From Heliopora coerulea (lineage: Eukaryota; Cnidaria; Anthozoa; Scleralcyonacea; Helioporidae), in assembly GCA_030142905.1 (NCBI GenBank), contig JASJOG010000052.1, positions 1,197,001-1,261,000 of the forward strand: a stretch of 64,000 bases of DNA, given 5' to 3'. Position numbers and translations under genes: made by a program. Below, piece after piece: positions 12,439-27,290 of the stretch (its first letter is position 1; each line of letters begins with the position of its first letter). The notes beneath the pieces were generated by a model that was given only the letters and a program-made list of their open reading frames with translations, made no database searches and had not been told where the DNA came from.

Positions 12439-15400
12439 GAAAGTTTTGAACTCATTTTAGTGATTTTACAGCAATATTTGAGATAATTTTTGAGGTCGAA
12501 AAATTTCACCAAAAAGTAAAAGGGTTAACCCACAGTTTTTGACGATTTTTCGACCAAATTCAAACTTTCGAAATAAGCCCGAAATATGAAAGTTTGGACC
12601 GAGTAAGATAGTTTTGACCTTATTTCAGGGACTTTACAGTAATATTTAAGATAATTTTTGAGGTCGAAAAATTTTACCAAAAAGTAAAGGGGTTAACCCA
12701 TGGTTTTCGATTATTTTTCGACCTTTTTGAAACTTTCGAAATAAGCCCGAAATATGAAAGTTTTGGCCGAATAAGATAGTTTTGACCTTATTTGAGGGAC
12801 TTTACAGTAATATTTTAGATAATTTTCGAGATCGAAAATATTCACCAAAAAGTAAAGGGGTTAACCCACTGTTTTTCACGATTTTTCTTCAAATTTCAGA
12901 ATTTGGAAATAAGCCCAAGATTTGAATTTTTGGGCCGAATAAAATAGTTTTGAACTCATTTTAGGGACTTTACAGTAATATTTGAGATGATTTTTGAAGT
13001 CGAAATATTTCACCAAAAAGTAAAGGGGTTAACCCATGGTTTTTGACGATTTTTCTACCAATTTCAAACTTTCGAAATAAGCCCGAAATATGAACGTTTG
13101 GGCCGAATAAGATAGTTTTGAACATATTTCAGGGACTTTACAGTAATATTTGAGATAATTTTCTAGGTCGAAAAATTTCACCAAAAAGTAAAGGGGTTAA
13201 CGCATGGTTTTTCACGATTTTTCGACCAATTTCAAACTTTCGAAATAAGCCCGAAATATGAAAGTTTGAGCCGAATAAGACAGTTTTGACCTTATTTTAG
13301 GGACTTTACGGTAATATTTGAGATGATTTTTGAGGTCGAAAAATTTCACCAAAAAGTAAAGGGGTTAACCCATGGTTTTTCACGATTTTTCGACCAATTT
13401 CAAACTTTCGAAATAAGCCCGAAATAAGAATCTATGGGCCGAATAAGATAGTTTTCACCTTATTTCAGGGACTTTACAATAATATTTGAGATAATTTTTG
13501 AGGTCAAACAATTTCACCAAAAAGTAAAGGGGTTAACCCATGGTTTTTGACGATTTTTCTACCAATTTCAAAATTTGGAAATAAGCCCAAGATATGAATT
13601 TTTGGGCCGAATAAGATAGTTTTGAACTCATTTTATGGACTTTACAGTAATATTTGAGATGCTTTTTGAGGTCGAAAAATTTCACCAAAAAGTAAAGGGG
13701 TTAACCTATGGTTTTTGACGATTTTACGACCAATTTCAAACATTCGAAATAAGCCCGAAATATGAAAGTTTGGAGCGAATAAGATAGTTTTGAACATATT
13801 TCAGGGACTTTACAGTAATATTTGAGATAATTTTCTAGATCGAAAAATTTCACGAAAAAGTAAAGGGGTTAACCCATGGTTTTTGACGATTTTTCGACCA
13901 ATTTCAAACTTTCGAAATAAGCCCGAAATATGAAAGTTTGGACCGAATAAGATAGTTTTGAACATATTTCAGGGACTTTACAGTAATATTTGAGATAATT
14001 TTCTAGGTCGAAAAATTTCACCAAAAAGTAAAGGGGTTAACCCATGGTTTTTCACGATTTTTCGACCAATTTCAAACTTTCGAAATAAGCCCGAAATATG
14101 AAAGTTTGGACCGAGTAAAGATAGTTTTGACCTTATTTCTGGGATTTTACAGTAATATTTGAGATAATTTTTGAGATCGAAAAATTTTACCAAAAAGTAA
14201 AGGGGTTAACCCATGTTTTTCGATGATTTTTCGACCTATTTCAAACTTTCGAAATAAGCCCGTAATAAGAATCTATGAGCCGAATAAGATAGTTTTCACC
14301 TTATTTTAGGGACTTTACAATAATATTTGAGATAATTTTTGAGGTCGAAAAATTTCACCAAAAAGTAAAGGGGTTAACCCATGGTTTTTGACGATTTTTC
14401 GACCAATTTCAAACTTTCGAAATAAGCCCGAAATATGAAAGTTTGGACCGAGTAAGATAGTTTTGACCTTATTTCAGGGATTTTACAGTAATATTTAAGA
14501 TAATTTTTGAGGTCGAAAAATTTCACGAAAAAGTAAAGGGGTTAACCCACGGTTTTTGACGATTTTTCGACCAATTTCAAACTTTCGAAATAAGCCCGAA
14601 ATATGAAAGTTTGGACCGAATAAGATAGTTTTGAACATATTTCAGGGACTTTACAGTAATATTTGAGATAATTTTCTAGGTCGAAAAATTTCACCAAAAA
14701 GTAAAGGGGTTAACCCATGGTTTTTGACGATTTTTCGACCAATTTCAAACTTTCGAAATAAGCCCGAAATATGAAAGTTTGGACCGAATAAGATGGTTTT
14801 GAACATATTTCAGGGACTTTACAGTAATATTTGAGATAATTTTCTAGGTCGAAAAATTTCACCAAAAAGTAAAGGGGTTAACCCATGGTTTTTCACGATT
14901 TTTCGACCAATTTCAAACTTTCGAAATAAGCCCGAAATATGAAAGTTTGGACCGAGTAAAGATAGTTTTGACCTTATTTCAGGGATTTTACAGTAATATT
15001 TGAGATAATTTTTGAGATCGAAAAATTTCACGAAAAAGTAAAGGGGTTAACCCATGTTTTTCGATGATTTTTCGACCTATTTCAAACTTTCGAAATAAGC
15101 CCGAAATATGAAAGTTTGGACCGAATAAGATAGTTTTGAACATATTTCAGGGACTTTACAGTAATATTTGAGATAATTTTCTAGATCGAAAAATTTCACG
15201 AAAAAGTAAAGGGGTTAACCCATGGTTTTTGACGATTTTTCGACCAATTTCAAACTTTCGAAATAAGCCCGAAATATGAAAGTTTTAGCCGAATAAGATA
15301 GTTTTGACCTTATTTCAGGGACTTTACAGTAATATTTGAGATACTTTTCTAGGTCGAAAAATTTCACCAAAAAGTAAAGGGGTTAACCCATGGTTTTTCA

Positions 15401-16809
15401 CGATTTTTCGACCAATTTCAAACTTTCGAAATAAGCCCGAAATATGAAAGTTTGGACCGAGTAAAGATAGTTTTGACCTTATTTCTGGGATTTTACAGTA
15501 ATATTTGAGATAATTTTTGAGATCGAAAAATTTTACCAAAAAGTAAAGGGGTTAACCCATGTTTTTCGATGATTTTTCGACCTATTTCAAACTTTCGAAA
15601 TAAGCCCGTAATAAGAATCTATGAGCCGAATAAGATAGTTTTCACCTTATTTTAGGGACTTTACAATAATATTTGAGATAATTTTTGAGGTCGAAAAATT
15701 TCACCAAAAAGTAAAGGGGTTAACCCATGGTTTTTGACGATTTTTCGACCAATTTCAAACTTTCGAAATAAGCCCGAAATATGAAAGTTTGGACCGAGTA
15801 AGATAGTTTTGACCTTATTTCAGGGATTTTACAGTAATATTTAAGATAATTTTTGAGGTCGAAAAATTTCACGAAAAAGTAAAGGGGTTAACCCACGGTT
15901 TTTGACGATTTTTCGACCAATTTCAAACTTTCGAAATAAGCCCGAAATATGAAAGTTTGGACCGAATAAGATAGTTTTGAACATATTTCAGGGACTTTAC
16001 AGTAATATTTGAGATAATTTTCTAGATCGAAAAATTTCACGAAAAAGTAAAGGGGTTAACCCATGGTTTTTGACGATTTTTCGACCAATTTCAAACTTTC
16101 GAAATAAGCCCGAAATATGAAAGTTTTAGCCGAATAAGATAGTTTTGACCTTATTTCAGGGACTTTACAGTAATATTTGAGATACTTTTCTAGGTCGAAA
16201 AATTTCACCAAAAAGTAAAGGGGTTAACCCATGGTTTTTCACGATTTTTCGACCAATTTCAAACTTTCGAAATAAGCCCGAAATATGAAAGTTTGAGTCG
16301 AATAAGACAGTTTTGACCTTATTTTAGGGACTTTACGGTAATATTTGAGATAATTTTCTAGGTCGAAAAATTTTACCAAAAAGTAAAGGGGTTAACCCAT
16401 GTTTTTCGATGATTTTTCGACCTATTTCAAACTTTCGAAATAAGCCCGAAATAAGAATCTATGGGCCGAATAAGATAGTTTTCACCTTATTTCAGGGACT
16501 TTACAATAATATTTGAGATAATTTTTGAAGTCAAAAAATTTCACCAAAAAGTAAAGGGGTTAACCCATGGTTTTTGACGATTTTTCTACCGATTTCAAAA
16601 TTTGGAAATAAGCCCAAGATATGAATTTTTGGGCCGAATAAGATAGTTTTGAACTCATTTTATGGACTTTACAGTAATATTTGAGATGATTTTTGAGGTC
16701 GAAAAATTTCACCAAAAAGTAAAGGGGTTAACCTATGGTTTTTGACGATTTTACGACCAATTTCAAACTTTCGAAATAAGCCCGAAATATGAAAGTTTGG
16801 GCCGAATAA
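12439..16809. repeat. Rearranged higher-order repeat, 26 monomers, 4,371 bp
   Basis: The next HOR start signature after 12,439 is at 16,810, so this unit is four monomers longer than its left neighbour. The first part follows the 22-mer; from about 13,860 to 15,900 the order of monomers changes and short blocks such as AAGTTTTAGCCGAATAAG with GAGATACTTTTCTAGG occur twice (15,290 and 16,120). This is what unequal exchange out of register between units would leave. Confidence 0.8.
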
Positions 16810-19800
16810 GAAAGTTTTGAACTCATTTTAGTGATTTTACAGCAATATTTGAGATAATTTTTGAGGTCGAAAAATTTCACCAAAAAGTAAAAGGGTTAAC
16901 CCACAGTTTTTGACGATTTTTCGACCAAATTCAAACTTTCGAAATAAGCCCGAAATATGAAAGTTTGGACCAAGTAAGATAGTTTTGACCTTATTTCAGG
17001 GACTTTACAGTAATATTTAAGATAATTTTTGAGGTCGAAAAATTTTACCAAAAAGTAAAGGGGTTAACCCATGGTTTTCGATTATTTTTCGACCTTTTTG
17101 AAACTTTCGAAATAAGCCCGAAATATGAAAGTTTTGGCCGAATAAGATAGTTTTGACCTTATTTGAGGGACTTTACAGTAATATTTTAGATAATTTTCGA
17201 GATCGAAAATATTCACCAAAAAGTAAAGGGGTTAACCCACTGTTTTTCACGATTTTTCTTCAAATTTCAGAATTTGGAAATAAGCCCAAGATTTGAATTT
17301 TTGGGCCGAATAAAATAGTTTTGAACTCATTTTAGGGACTTTACAGTAATATTTGAGATGATTTTTGAAGTCGAAATATTTCACCAAAAAGTAAAGGGGT
17401 TAACCCAAGGTTTTTGACGATTTTTCTACCAATTTCAAACTTTCGAAATAAGCCCGAAATATGAACGTTTGGGCCGAATAAGATAGTTTTGAACATATTT
17501 CAGGGACTTTACAGTAATATTTGAGATAATTTTCTAGGTCGAAAAATTTCACCAAAAAGTAAAGGGGTTAACGCATGGTTTTTCACGATTTTTCGACCAA
17601 TTTCAAACTTTCGAAATAAGCCCGAAATATTAAAGTTTGAGCCGAATAAGACAGTTTTGACCTTATTTTAGGGACTTTACGGTAATATTTGAGATGATTT
17701 TTGAGGTCGAAAAATTTCACCAAAAAGTAAAGGGGTTAACCCATGGTTTTTCACGATTTTTCGACCAATTTCAAACTTTCGAAATAAGCCCGAAATAAGA
17801 ATCTATGGGCCGAATAAGATAGTTTTCACCTTATTTCAGGGACTTTACAATAATATTTGAGATAATTTTTGAGGTCAAACAATTTCACCAAAAAGTAAAG
17901 GGGTTAACCCATGGTTTTTGACGATTTTTCTACCAATTTCAAAATTTGGAAATAAGCCCAAGATATGAATTTTTGGGCCGAATAAGATAGTTTTGAACTC
18001 ATTTTATGGACTTTACAGTAATATTTGAGATGCTTTTTGAGGTCGAAAAATTTCACCAAAAAGTAAAGGGGTTAACCTATGGTTTTTGACGATTTTACGA
18101 CCAATTTCAAACATTCGAAATAAGCCCGAAATATGAAAGTTTGGAGCGAATAAGATAGTTTTGAACATATTTCAGGGACTTTACAGTAATATTTGAGATA
18201 ATTTTCTAGATCGAAAAATTTCACGAAAAAGTAAAGGGGTTAACCCATGGTTTTTCACGATTTTTCGACCAATTTCAAACTTTCGAAATAAGCCCGAAAT
18301 ATGAAAGTTTGGACCGAATAAGATAGTTTTGAACATATTTCAGGGACTTTACAGTAATATTTGAGTAATTTTCTAGGTCGAAAAATTTCACCAAAAAGTA
18401 AAGGGGTTAACCCATGGTTTTTCACGATTTTTCGACCAATTTCAAACTTTCGAAATAAGCCCGAAATATGAAAGTTTGGACCGAGTAAAGATAGTTTGGA
18501 CCTTATTTCAGGGATTTTACAGTAATATTTGAGATAATTTTTGAGGTCGAAAAATTTTACCAAAAAGTAAAGGGGTTAACCCATGTTTTTCGATTATTTT
18601 TCGACCTGTTTCAAAATTTCGAAATAAGCCCGAAATAAGAATCTATGGGCCGAATAAGATAGTTTTCACCTTATTTCAGGGACTTTACAATAATATTTGA
18701 GATAATTTTTGAGTTCAAAAAATTTCACCAAAAAGTAAAGGGGTTAACTCATGGTTTTTGACGATTTTTCTACCAATTTCAAAATTTGAAAATAAGCCCA
18801 AGATATGAATTTTTTGGCCGAATAAGATAGTTTTGAACTCATTTTATGGACTTTACAGTAATATTTGAGATGATTTTTGAGGTCGAAAAATTTCACCAAA
18901 AAGTAAAGGGGTTAACCTATGGTTTTTGACGATTTTACGACCAATTTCAAACTTTCGAAATAAGCCCGAAATATGAAAGTTTGGGCCGAATAAGATGGTT
19001 TTGAACTCATTTTAGGGACTTTACAGCAATATTTGAGATAATTTTTGAGGTCGAAAAATTTTACCAAAAAGTAAAGGGGTTAAACCACGGTTTTTGACGA
19101 TTTTTCGACCAATTTCAAACTTTCGAAATAAGCCCGAAATATTAAAGTTTGAGCAGAATAAGACAGTTTTGACCTTATTTTAGGGACTTTACTGTAATAT
19201 ATGAGATGGTTTTTGAGGTCGAAAAATTTTACCAAAAACTAAAGGGGTTAACCCATGGTTTTTGACGATTTTTCGACCAATTTCAAACTTTCGAAATAAG
19301 CCCGAAATATTAAAGTTAGAGCCGAATAAGACAGTTTTGACCTTATTTTAGGGACTTTACGGTAATATTTGAGATGATTTTTGAGGTCGAAAAATTTCAC
19401 CAAAAAGTAAAGGGGTTAACCCATGGTTTTTGACGATTTTTCGACCAATTTCAAACTTTCGAAATAAGCCCGAAATATTAAAGTTTGAGCCGAATAAGAC
19501 AGTTTTGACCATATTTTAGGGAATTTACGGTAATATTTGAGATGATTTTTGAGGTCGAAAAATTTTACCAAAAAGTAAAGGGGTTAACCCATGTTTTTCG
19601 ATGATTTTTCGACCTATTTGAAACTTTCGAAATAAGCCCGAAATAAGAATCTTTGGGCCGAATAAGATAGTTTTCATCTTATTTCAGGGACTTTACAATA
19701 ATATTTGAGATAATTTTTGAGGTCAAAAAATTTCAATAAAAAGTAAAGGGGTTAACCCATGGTTTTTGGCGATTTTTCTACCAATTTCAAAATTTGGAAA

Positions 19801-22800
19801 TAAGCCCAAGATATGAATTTTTGGGCCGAATAAGATAGTTTTGAACTCATTTTAGGGACTTTACAGTAATATTTGAGATGATTTTTGAGGTCGAAAAATT
19901 TGCCAAAAAGTAAAAGGGTTAACCTATGGTTTTTGACGATTTTACGACTAATTTCAAACTTTCGAAATAAGCCCGAAATATGAAAGTTTGGGCCGAATAA
20001 GATAGTTTTGAACTCATTTTAGGGACTTTACAGCAATATTTAAGATAATTTTTGAGGTCGAAAAATTTCACCAAAAAGTAAAGGGGTTAACCCATTGTTT
20101 TTGACGATTTTTCGACCAATTTCAAACTTTCGAAATAAGCCCGAAATATGAAAGTTTGGACCGAGTAAGATAGTTTTGACCTTATTTCAGGGATTTTACA
20201 GTAATATTTGAGATAATTTTTGAGGTGGAAAAATTTCACGAAAAAGTAAAGGGGTTAACCCACGGTTTTTGACGATTTTTCGACCAATTTCAAACTTTCG
20301 AAATAAGCCCGAAATATGAAAGTTTGGACCGAATAAGATAGTTTTGAACATATTTCAGGGACTTTACAGTAATATTTGAAATAATTTTCGAGATCGAAAA
20401 ATTTCACGAAAAAGTAAAGGGTTTAACCCATGGTTTTTGACGATTTTTCGACCAATTTCAAACTTTCGAAATAAGCCCGAAATATGAAAGTTTGGGCCGA
20501 ATAAGATAGTTTTGAACATATTTCAGGGACTTTACAGTAATATTTGAGATAATTTTCTAGGTCGAAAAATTTCACCAAAAAGTAAAGGGGTTAACCCATG
20601 GTTTTTCACGATTTTTCGACCAATTTCAAACTTTCGAAATAAGCCCGAAATAGGAAAGTTTGGACCGAGTAAAGATAGTTTGGACCTTATTTCAGGGATT
20701 TTACAGTAATATTTGAGATAATTTTCTAGGTCGAAAAATTTTACCAAAAAGTAAAGGGGTTAACCCATGTTTTTCGATTATTTTTCGACCTGTTTCAAAA
20801 TTTCGAAATAAGCCCGAAATAAGAATCTATGGGCCGAATAAGATAGTTTTCACCTTATTTCAGGGACTTTACAATAATATTTGAGATAATTTTTGAGGTC
20901 AAAAAATTTCAATAAAAAGTAAAGGGGTTAACTTATGGTTTTTGACGATTTTTCTACCAATTTCAAAATTTGAAAATAAGCCCAAGATATGAATTTTTGG
21001 GCCGAATAAGATAGTTTTGAACTCATTTTATGGACTTTACAGTAATATTTGAGATGATTTTTGAGGTCGAAAAATTTCACCAAAAAGTAAAGGGGTTAAC
21101 CTATGGTTTTTGACGATTTTACGACCAATTTCAAACTTTCGAAATAAGCCCGAAATATGAAAGTTTGGACCGAGTAAAGATAGTTTTGACCTTATTTCAG
21201 GGATTTTACAGTAATATTTGAGATAATTTTTGAGGTCGAAAAATTTTACCAAAAAGTAAAGGGGTTAACCCATGTTTTTCGATGATTTTTCGACCTATTT
21301 GAAACTTTCGAAATAAGCCCGAAATAAGAATCTTTGGGCCGAATAAGATAGTTTTCACCTTATTTCAGGGACTTTACAATAATATTTGAGATAATTTTTG
21401 AGGTCAAAAAATTTCAATAAAAAGTAAAGGGGTTAACCCATGGTTTTTGACGATTTTTCTACCAATTTCAAAATTCGGAAATAAGCCCAAGATATGAATT
21501 TTTGGGCCGAATAAGATAGTTTTGAACTCATTTTAGGGACTTTACAGTAATATTTGAGATGATTTTTGAGGTCGAAAAATTTTCCAAAAAGTAAAAGGGT
21601 TAACCTATGGTTTTTGACGATTTTACGACTAATTTCAAACTTTCGAAATAAGCCCGAAATAGTAAAGTTTAGGCCGAATAAGATAGTTTTGAACTCATTT
21701 TAGGGACTTTACAGCAATATTTAAGATAATTTTTGAGGTCGAAAAATTTCACCAAAAAGTAAAGGGGTTAACCCATTGTTTTTGACGATTTTACGACCAA
21801 TTTCAAACTTTCGAAATAAGCCCGAAATATGAAAGTTTGGACCGAGTAAGATAGTTTTGACCTTATTTCAGGGATTTTACAGTAATATTTGAGATAATTT
21901 TCTAGGTCGAAAAATTTCACGAAAAAGTAAAGGGGTTAACCCACGGTTTTTGACGATTTTTCGACCAATTTCAAACTTTCGAAATAAGCCCGAAATATGA
22001 AAGTTTGGACCGAATAAGATAGTTTTGAACATATTTCAGGGACTTTACAGTAATATTTGAGATAATTTTCGAGATCGAAAAATTTCACGAAAAAGTAATG
22101 GGGTTAACCCATGGTTTTTGACGATTTTTCGACCAATTTCAAACTTTCGAAATAAGCCCGTAATATGAAAGTTTGGGCCGAATAAGATAGTTTTGAACAT
22201 ATTTCAGGGACTTTACAGTAATATTTGAGATAATTTTCTAGGTCAAAAAATTTCACCAAAAAGTAAAGGGGTTAACCCATGGTTTTTCACGATTATTCGA
22301 CCAATTTCAAACTTTCGAAATAAGCCCGAAATATGAAAGTTTAGGCGAAATAAGATAGTTTTGACCTTATTTTAGGGACTTCACAGTAATATTTGAGATA
22401 ATTTTCTAGATCGAAAAATTTCACGAAAAAGTAAAGGGGTTAACCCACGGTTTTTCACGATTTTTCGACCAATTTCAAACTTTCGAAATAAGCCCGAAAT
22501 ATGAAAGTTTGGACCGAGTAAGATAGTTTTGACCTTATTTCAATGATTTTACAGTAATATTTGAGATAATTTTTGAGGTCGAAAAATTTCACCAAAATGT
22601 AAAGGGGTTAAACCACGGTTTTTGACGATTTTTCTACCAATTTCAAACTTTCGAAATAAGCCCGAAATATTAAAGTTTGAGCAGAATAAGACAGTTTTGA
22701 CCTTATTTTAGGGACTTTACGGTAATATTTGAGATGATTTTTGAGGTCGAAAAATTTTACCAAAAAGTAAAGGGGTTAACCTATGGTTTTTGACGATTTT

Positions 22801-24179
22801 TCGACCAATTTCAAACTTTCGAAATAAGCCCGAAATATGAAAGTTTGGACCGAGTAAAGATAGTTTTGACCTTATTTCAGGGATTTTACAGTAATATTTG
22901 AGATAATTTTTGAGGTCGAAAAATTTTACCAAAAAGTAAAGGGGTTAACCCATGTTTTTCGATGATTTTTCGACCTATTTGAAACTTACGAAATAAGCCC
23001 GAAATAAGAATCTTTGGGCCGAATAAGATAGTTTTCACCTTATTTCAGGGACTTTACAATAATATTTGAGATAATTTTTGAGGTCAAAAAATTTCAATAA
23101 AAAGTAAAGGGGTTAACCCATGGTTTTTGGCGATTTTTCTACCAATTTCAAAATTCGGAAATAAGCCCAAGATATGAATTTTTGGGCCGAATAAGATAGT
23201 TTTGAACTCATTTTAGGGACTTTACAGTAATATTTGAGATGATTTTTGAGGTCGAAAAATTTGCCAAAAAGTAAAAGGGTTAGCCTATGGTTTTTGACGA
23301 TTTTACGACTAATTTCAAACTTTCGAAATAAGCCCGAAATAGTAAAGTTTAGGCCGAATAAGATAGTTTTGAACTCATTTTAGGGACTTTACAGCAATAT
23401 TTAAGATAATTTTTGAGGTCGAAAAATTTCACCAAAAAGTAAAGGGGTTAACCCATTGTTTTTGACGATTTTACGACCAATTTCAAACTTTCGAAATAAG
23501 CCCGAAATATGAAAGTTTGGACCGAGTAAGATAGTTTTGACCTTATTTCAGGGATTTTACAGTAATATTTGAGATAATTTTCTAGGTCAAAAAATTTCAC
23601 GAAAAAGTAAAGGGGTTAACCCACGGTTTTTGACGATTTTTCGACCAATTTCAAACTTTCGAAATAAGCCCGAAATATGAAAGTTTGGACCGAATAAGAT
23701 AGTTTTGAACATATTTCAGGGACTTTACAGTAATATTTGAGATAATTTTCGAGATCGAAAAATTTCACGAAAAAGTAATGGGGTTAACCCATGGTTTTTG
23801 ACGATTTTACGACTAATTTCAAACTTTCGAAATAAACCCGAAATAGTAAAGTTTAGGCCGAATAAGATAGTTTTAAACTCATTTTAGGGACTTTACAGCA
23901 AAATTTAAGATAATTTTCTAGGTCGAAAAATTTCACCAAAAAGTAAAGGGGTTAACCCATGGTTTTTGACGATTTTACGACCAATTTCAAACTTTCGAAA
24001 TAAGCCCGAAATATGAAAGTTTGGACCGAGTAAGATAGTTTTGACCTTATTTCAGGGATTTTACAGTAATATTTGAGATAATTTTTGAGGTGGAAAAATT
24101 TCACCAAAAAGTAAAGGGGTTAACCCACGGTTTTTGACAATTTTTCGACCAATTTCAAACTTTCGAAATAAGCCCGAAA
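16810..24179. repeat. Satellite transition zone with a local 1,680-bp (10-monomer) duplication
   Basis: The homogeneous units of the left side run out near 18,580 and monomers become more mixed. New variants appear (TTTCAATAAAAAG, AAATTTGCCAAAAAG, AGTAAAGTTTAGGCC). Bases from about 21,110 to 22,080 recur from about 22,790 to 23,760 at an offset of 1,680, exactly ten monomers, with few differences. Confidence 0.75.
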
Positions 24180-27100
24180 TATGAAAGTTTGGGCCGAATA
24201 AGATAGTTTTGACCTTATTTTAGGGACTTTACGGTAATATTTGAGATAATTTTCGAGATCGAAAAATTTCACCAAAAAGTAAAGGGGTTAATCCACGGTT
24301 TTTGACGATTTTTTGACCAATTTCAAACTTTCAAAATAAACGGGAAATATGAATGTTTGGGTCGAGTAAGATAGTTTTGAACTGATCTTAGGTACTTTAC
24401 GGTAATATTCGAGATGATTTTTGAGGTGGAAAAATTTTGCCAAAAAGTAAAGGGGTTAACCCACGGTTTTTCACGATTTTTCGTCCTATTTCAAACTTTC
24501 GAAATAAACGTGAAATATTAAAGTTTGAGCCGAATAAGATAGTTTTGAACATATTTCAAAGACTTTACAGTAATATTTGAGATAATTTTCTAGATCGAAA
24601 AATTTCACCAAAAAGTAAAGGGGTTAACCCATGGTTTTTGACGATTTTTCGACCAATTTCAAACTTTCGAAATAAGCACGAAATATTAAAGTTTGAGCCG
24701 AATAAGACAGTTTTGACCTTATTTTAGGGACTTTACGGTAATATTTGAGATAATTTTCTAGATCGAAAAATTTCACCAAAAAGTAAAGGGGTTAACCCAT
24801 GGTTTTTGACGATTTTTCGACCAATTTCAAAATTTGGAAATAAGCCCAAGATATGAATTTTTGGGACGAATAAGACAGTTTTGAACTCATTTTAGGGACT
24901 TTACAGTAATATTTGAGATGATTTTTGAGGTCGAAAAATTTGCCAAAAAGTAAAAGGGTTAACCTATGGTTTTTGACGATTTTACGACTAATTTCAAACT
25001 TTCGAAATAAGCCCGAAATAGTAAAGTTTAGGCCGAATAAGATAGTTTTGAACTCATTTTAGGGACTTTACAGCAATATTTAAGATAATTTTTGAGGTCG
25101 AAAAATTTCACCAAAAAGTAAAGGGGTTAACCCATTGTTTTTGACGATTTTACGACCAATTTCAAACTTTCGAAATAAGCCCGAAATATGAAAGTTTGGG
25201 CCGAGTAAGATAGTTTTGACCTTATTTCAGGGATTTTACAGTAATATTTGAGATAATTTTCTAGGTCGAAAAATTTCACCAAAAAGTAAAGGGGTTAACC
25301 CTCGGTTTTTGGCAATATTTCGACCAATTTCAAACTTTCGAAATAAGCCCGAAATATGAAAGTTTGGGCCGAATAAGATAGTTTTGACCTTATTTTAGGG
25401 ACTTTACGGTAATATTTGAGATAATTTTCGAGATCGAAAAATTTTACCAAAAAGTAAAGGGGTTAATCCACGGTTTTTGACGATTTTTTGACCAATTTCA
25501 AACTTTCAAAATAAACGGGAAATATGAATGTTTGGGTCGAGTAAGATAGTTTTGAACTGATCTTAGGTACTTTACGGTAATATTCGAGATGATTTTTGAG
25601 GTGGAAAAATTTTGCCAAAAAGTAAAGGGGTTAACCCACGGTTTTTCACGATTTTTCGTCCTATTTCAAACTTTCGAAATAAACGTGAAATATTAAAGTT
25701 TGAGCCGAATAAGATAGTTTTGAACATATTTCAAAGACTTTACAGTAATATTTGAGATAATTTTCTAGATCGAAAAATTTCACCAAAAAGTAAAGGGGTT
25801 AACCCATGGTTTTTGACGATTTTTCGACCAATTTCAAACTTTCGAAATAAGCACGAAATATTAAAGTTTGAGCCGAATAAGACAGTTTTGACCTTATTTT
25901 AGGGACTTTACGGTAATATTTGAGATAATTTTCTAGATCGAAAAATTTCACCAAAAAGTAAAGGGGTTAACCCATGGTTTTTGACGATTTTTCGACCAAT
26001 TTCAAAATTTGGAAATAAGCCCAAGATATGAATTTTTGGGACGAATAAGACAGTTTTGAACTCATTTTAGGGACTTTACAGTAATATTTGAGATGATTTT
26101 TGAGGTCGAAAAATTTGCCAAAAAGTAAAAGGGTTAACCTATGGTTTTTGACGATTTTACGACTAATTTCAAACTTTCGAAATAAGCCCGAAATAGTAAA
26201 GTTTAGGCCGAATAAGATAGTTTTGAACTCATTTTAGGGACTTTACAGCAATATTTAAGATAATTTTTGAGGTCGAAAAATTTCACCAAAAAGTAAAGGG
26301 GTTAACCCATTGTTTTTGACGATTTTACGACCAATTTCAAACTTTCGAAATAAGCCCGAAATATGAAAGTTTGGGCCGAGTAAGATAGTTTTGACCTTAT
26401 TTCAGGGATTTTACAGTAATATTTGAGATAATTTTCTAGGTCGAAAAATTTCACCAAAAAGTAAAGGGGTTAACCCTCGGTTTTTGGCAATATTTCGACC
26501 AATTTCAAACTTTCGAAATAAGCCCGAAATATGAAAGTTTGGGCCGAATAAGATAGTTTTGACCTTATTTTAGGGACTTTACGGTAATATTTGAGATAAT
26601 TTTCGAGATCGAAAAATTTTACCAAAAAGTAAAGGGGTTAATCCACGGTTTTTGACGATTTTTTGACCAATTTCAAACTTTCAAAATAAACGGGAAATAT
26701 GAATGTTTGGGTCGAGTAAGATAGTTTTGAACTGATCTTAGGTACTTTACGGTAATATTCGAGATGATTTTTGAGGTGGAAAAATTTTGCCAAAAAGTAA
26801 AGGGGTTAACCCACGGTTTTTCACGATTTTTCGTCCTATTTCAAACTTTCGAAATAAACGTGAAATATTAAAGTTTGAGCCGAATAAGATAGTTTTGAAC
26901 ATATTTCAAAGACTTTACAGTAATATTTGAGATAATTTTCTAGATCGAAAAATTTCACCAAAAAGTAAAGGGGTTAACCCATGGTTTTTGACGATTTTTC
27001 GACCAATTTCAAACTTTCGAAATAAGCACGAAATATTAAAGTTTGAGCCGAATAAGACAGTTTTGACCTTATTTTAGGGACTTTACGGTAATATTTGAGA

Positions 27101-27290
27101 TAATTTTCTAGATCGAAAAATTTCACCAAAAAGTAAAGGGGTTAACCCATGGTTTTTGACGATTTTTCGACCAATTTCAAAATTTGGAAATAAGCCCAAG
27201 ATATGAATTTTTGGGACGAATAAGACAGTTTTGAACTCATTTTAGGGACTTTACAGTAATATTTGAGATGATTTTTGAGGTCGAAAAATT
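24180..27290. repeat. Higher-order repeat of 7 monomers, about 1,175 bp, two full copies plus a partial
   Basis: Diagnostic variants recur at a period of about 1,175: TTAATCCACGG near 24,290, 25,465 and 26,640; TTTGGGTCGAGTAAG near 24,355, 25,530 and 26,705; GGGACGAATAAGACAG near 24,863, 26,038 and 27,214. The third copy diverges near 27,291, where TTTGCCAAAAAG is replaced by TTTCACGAAAAAG. The unit includes the AACGGGAAATATG and AACGTGAAATATT monomers that resemble CENP-B boxes. Confidence 0.85.
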
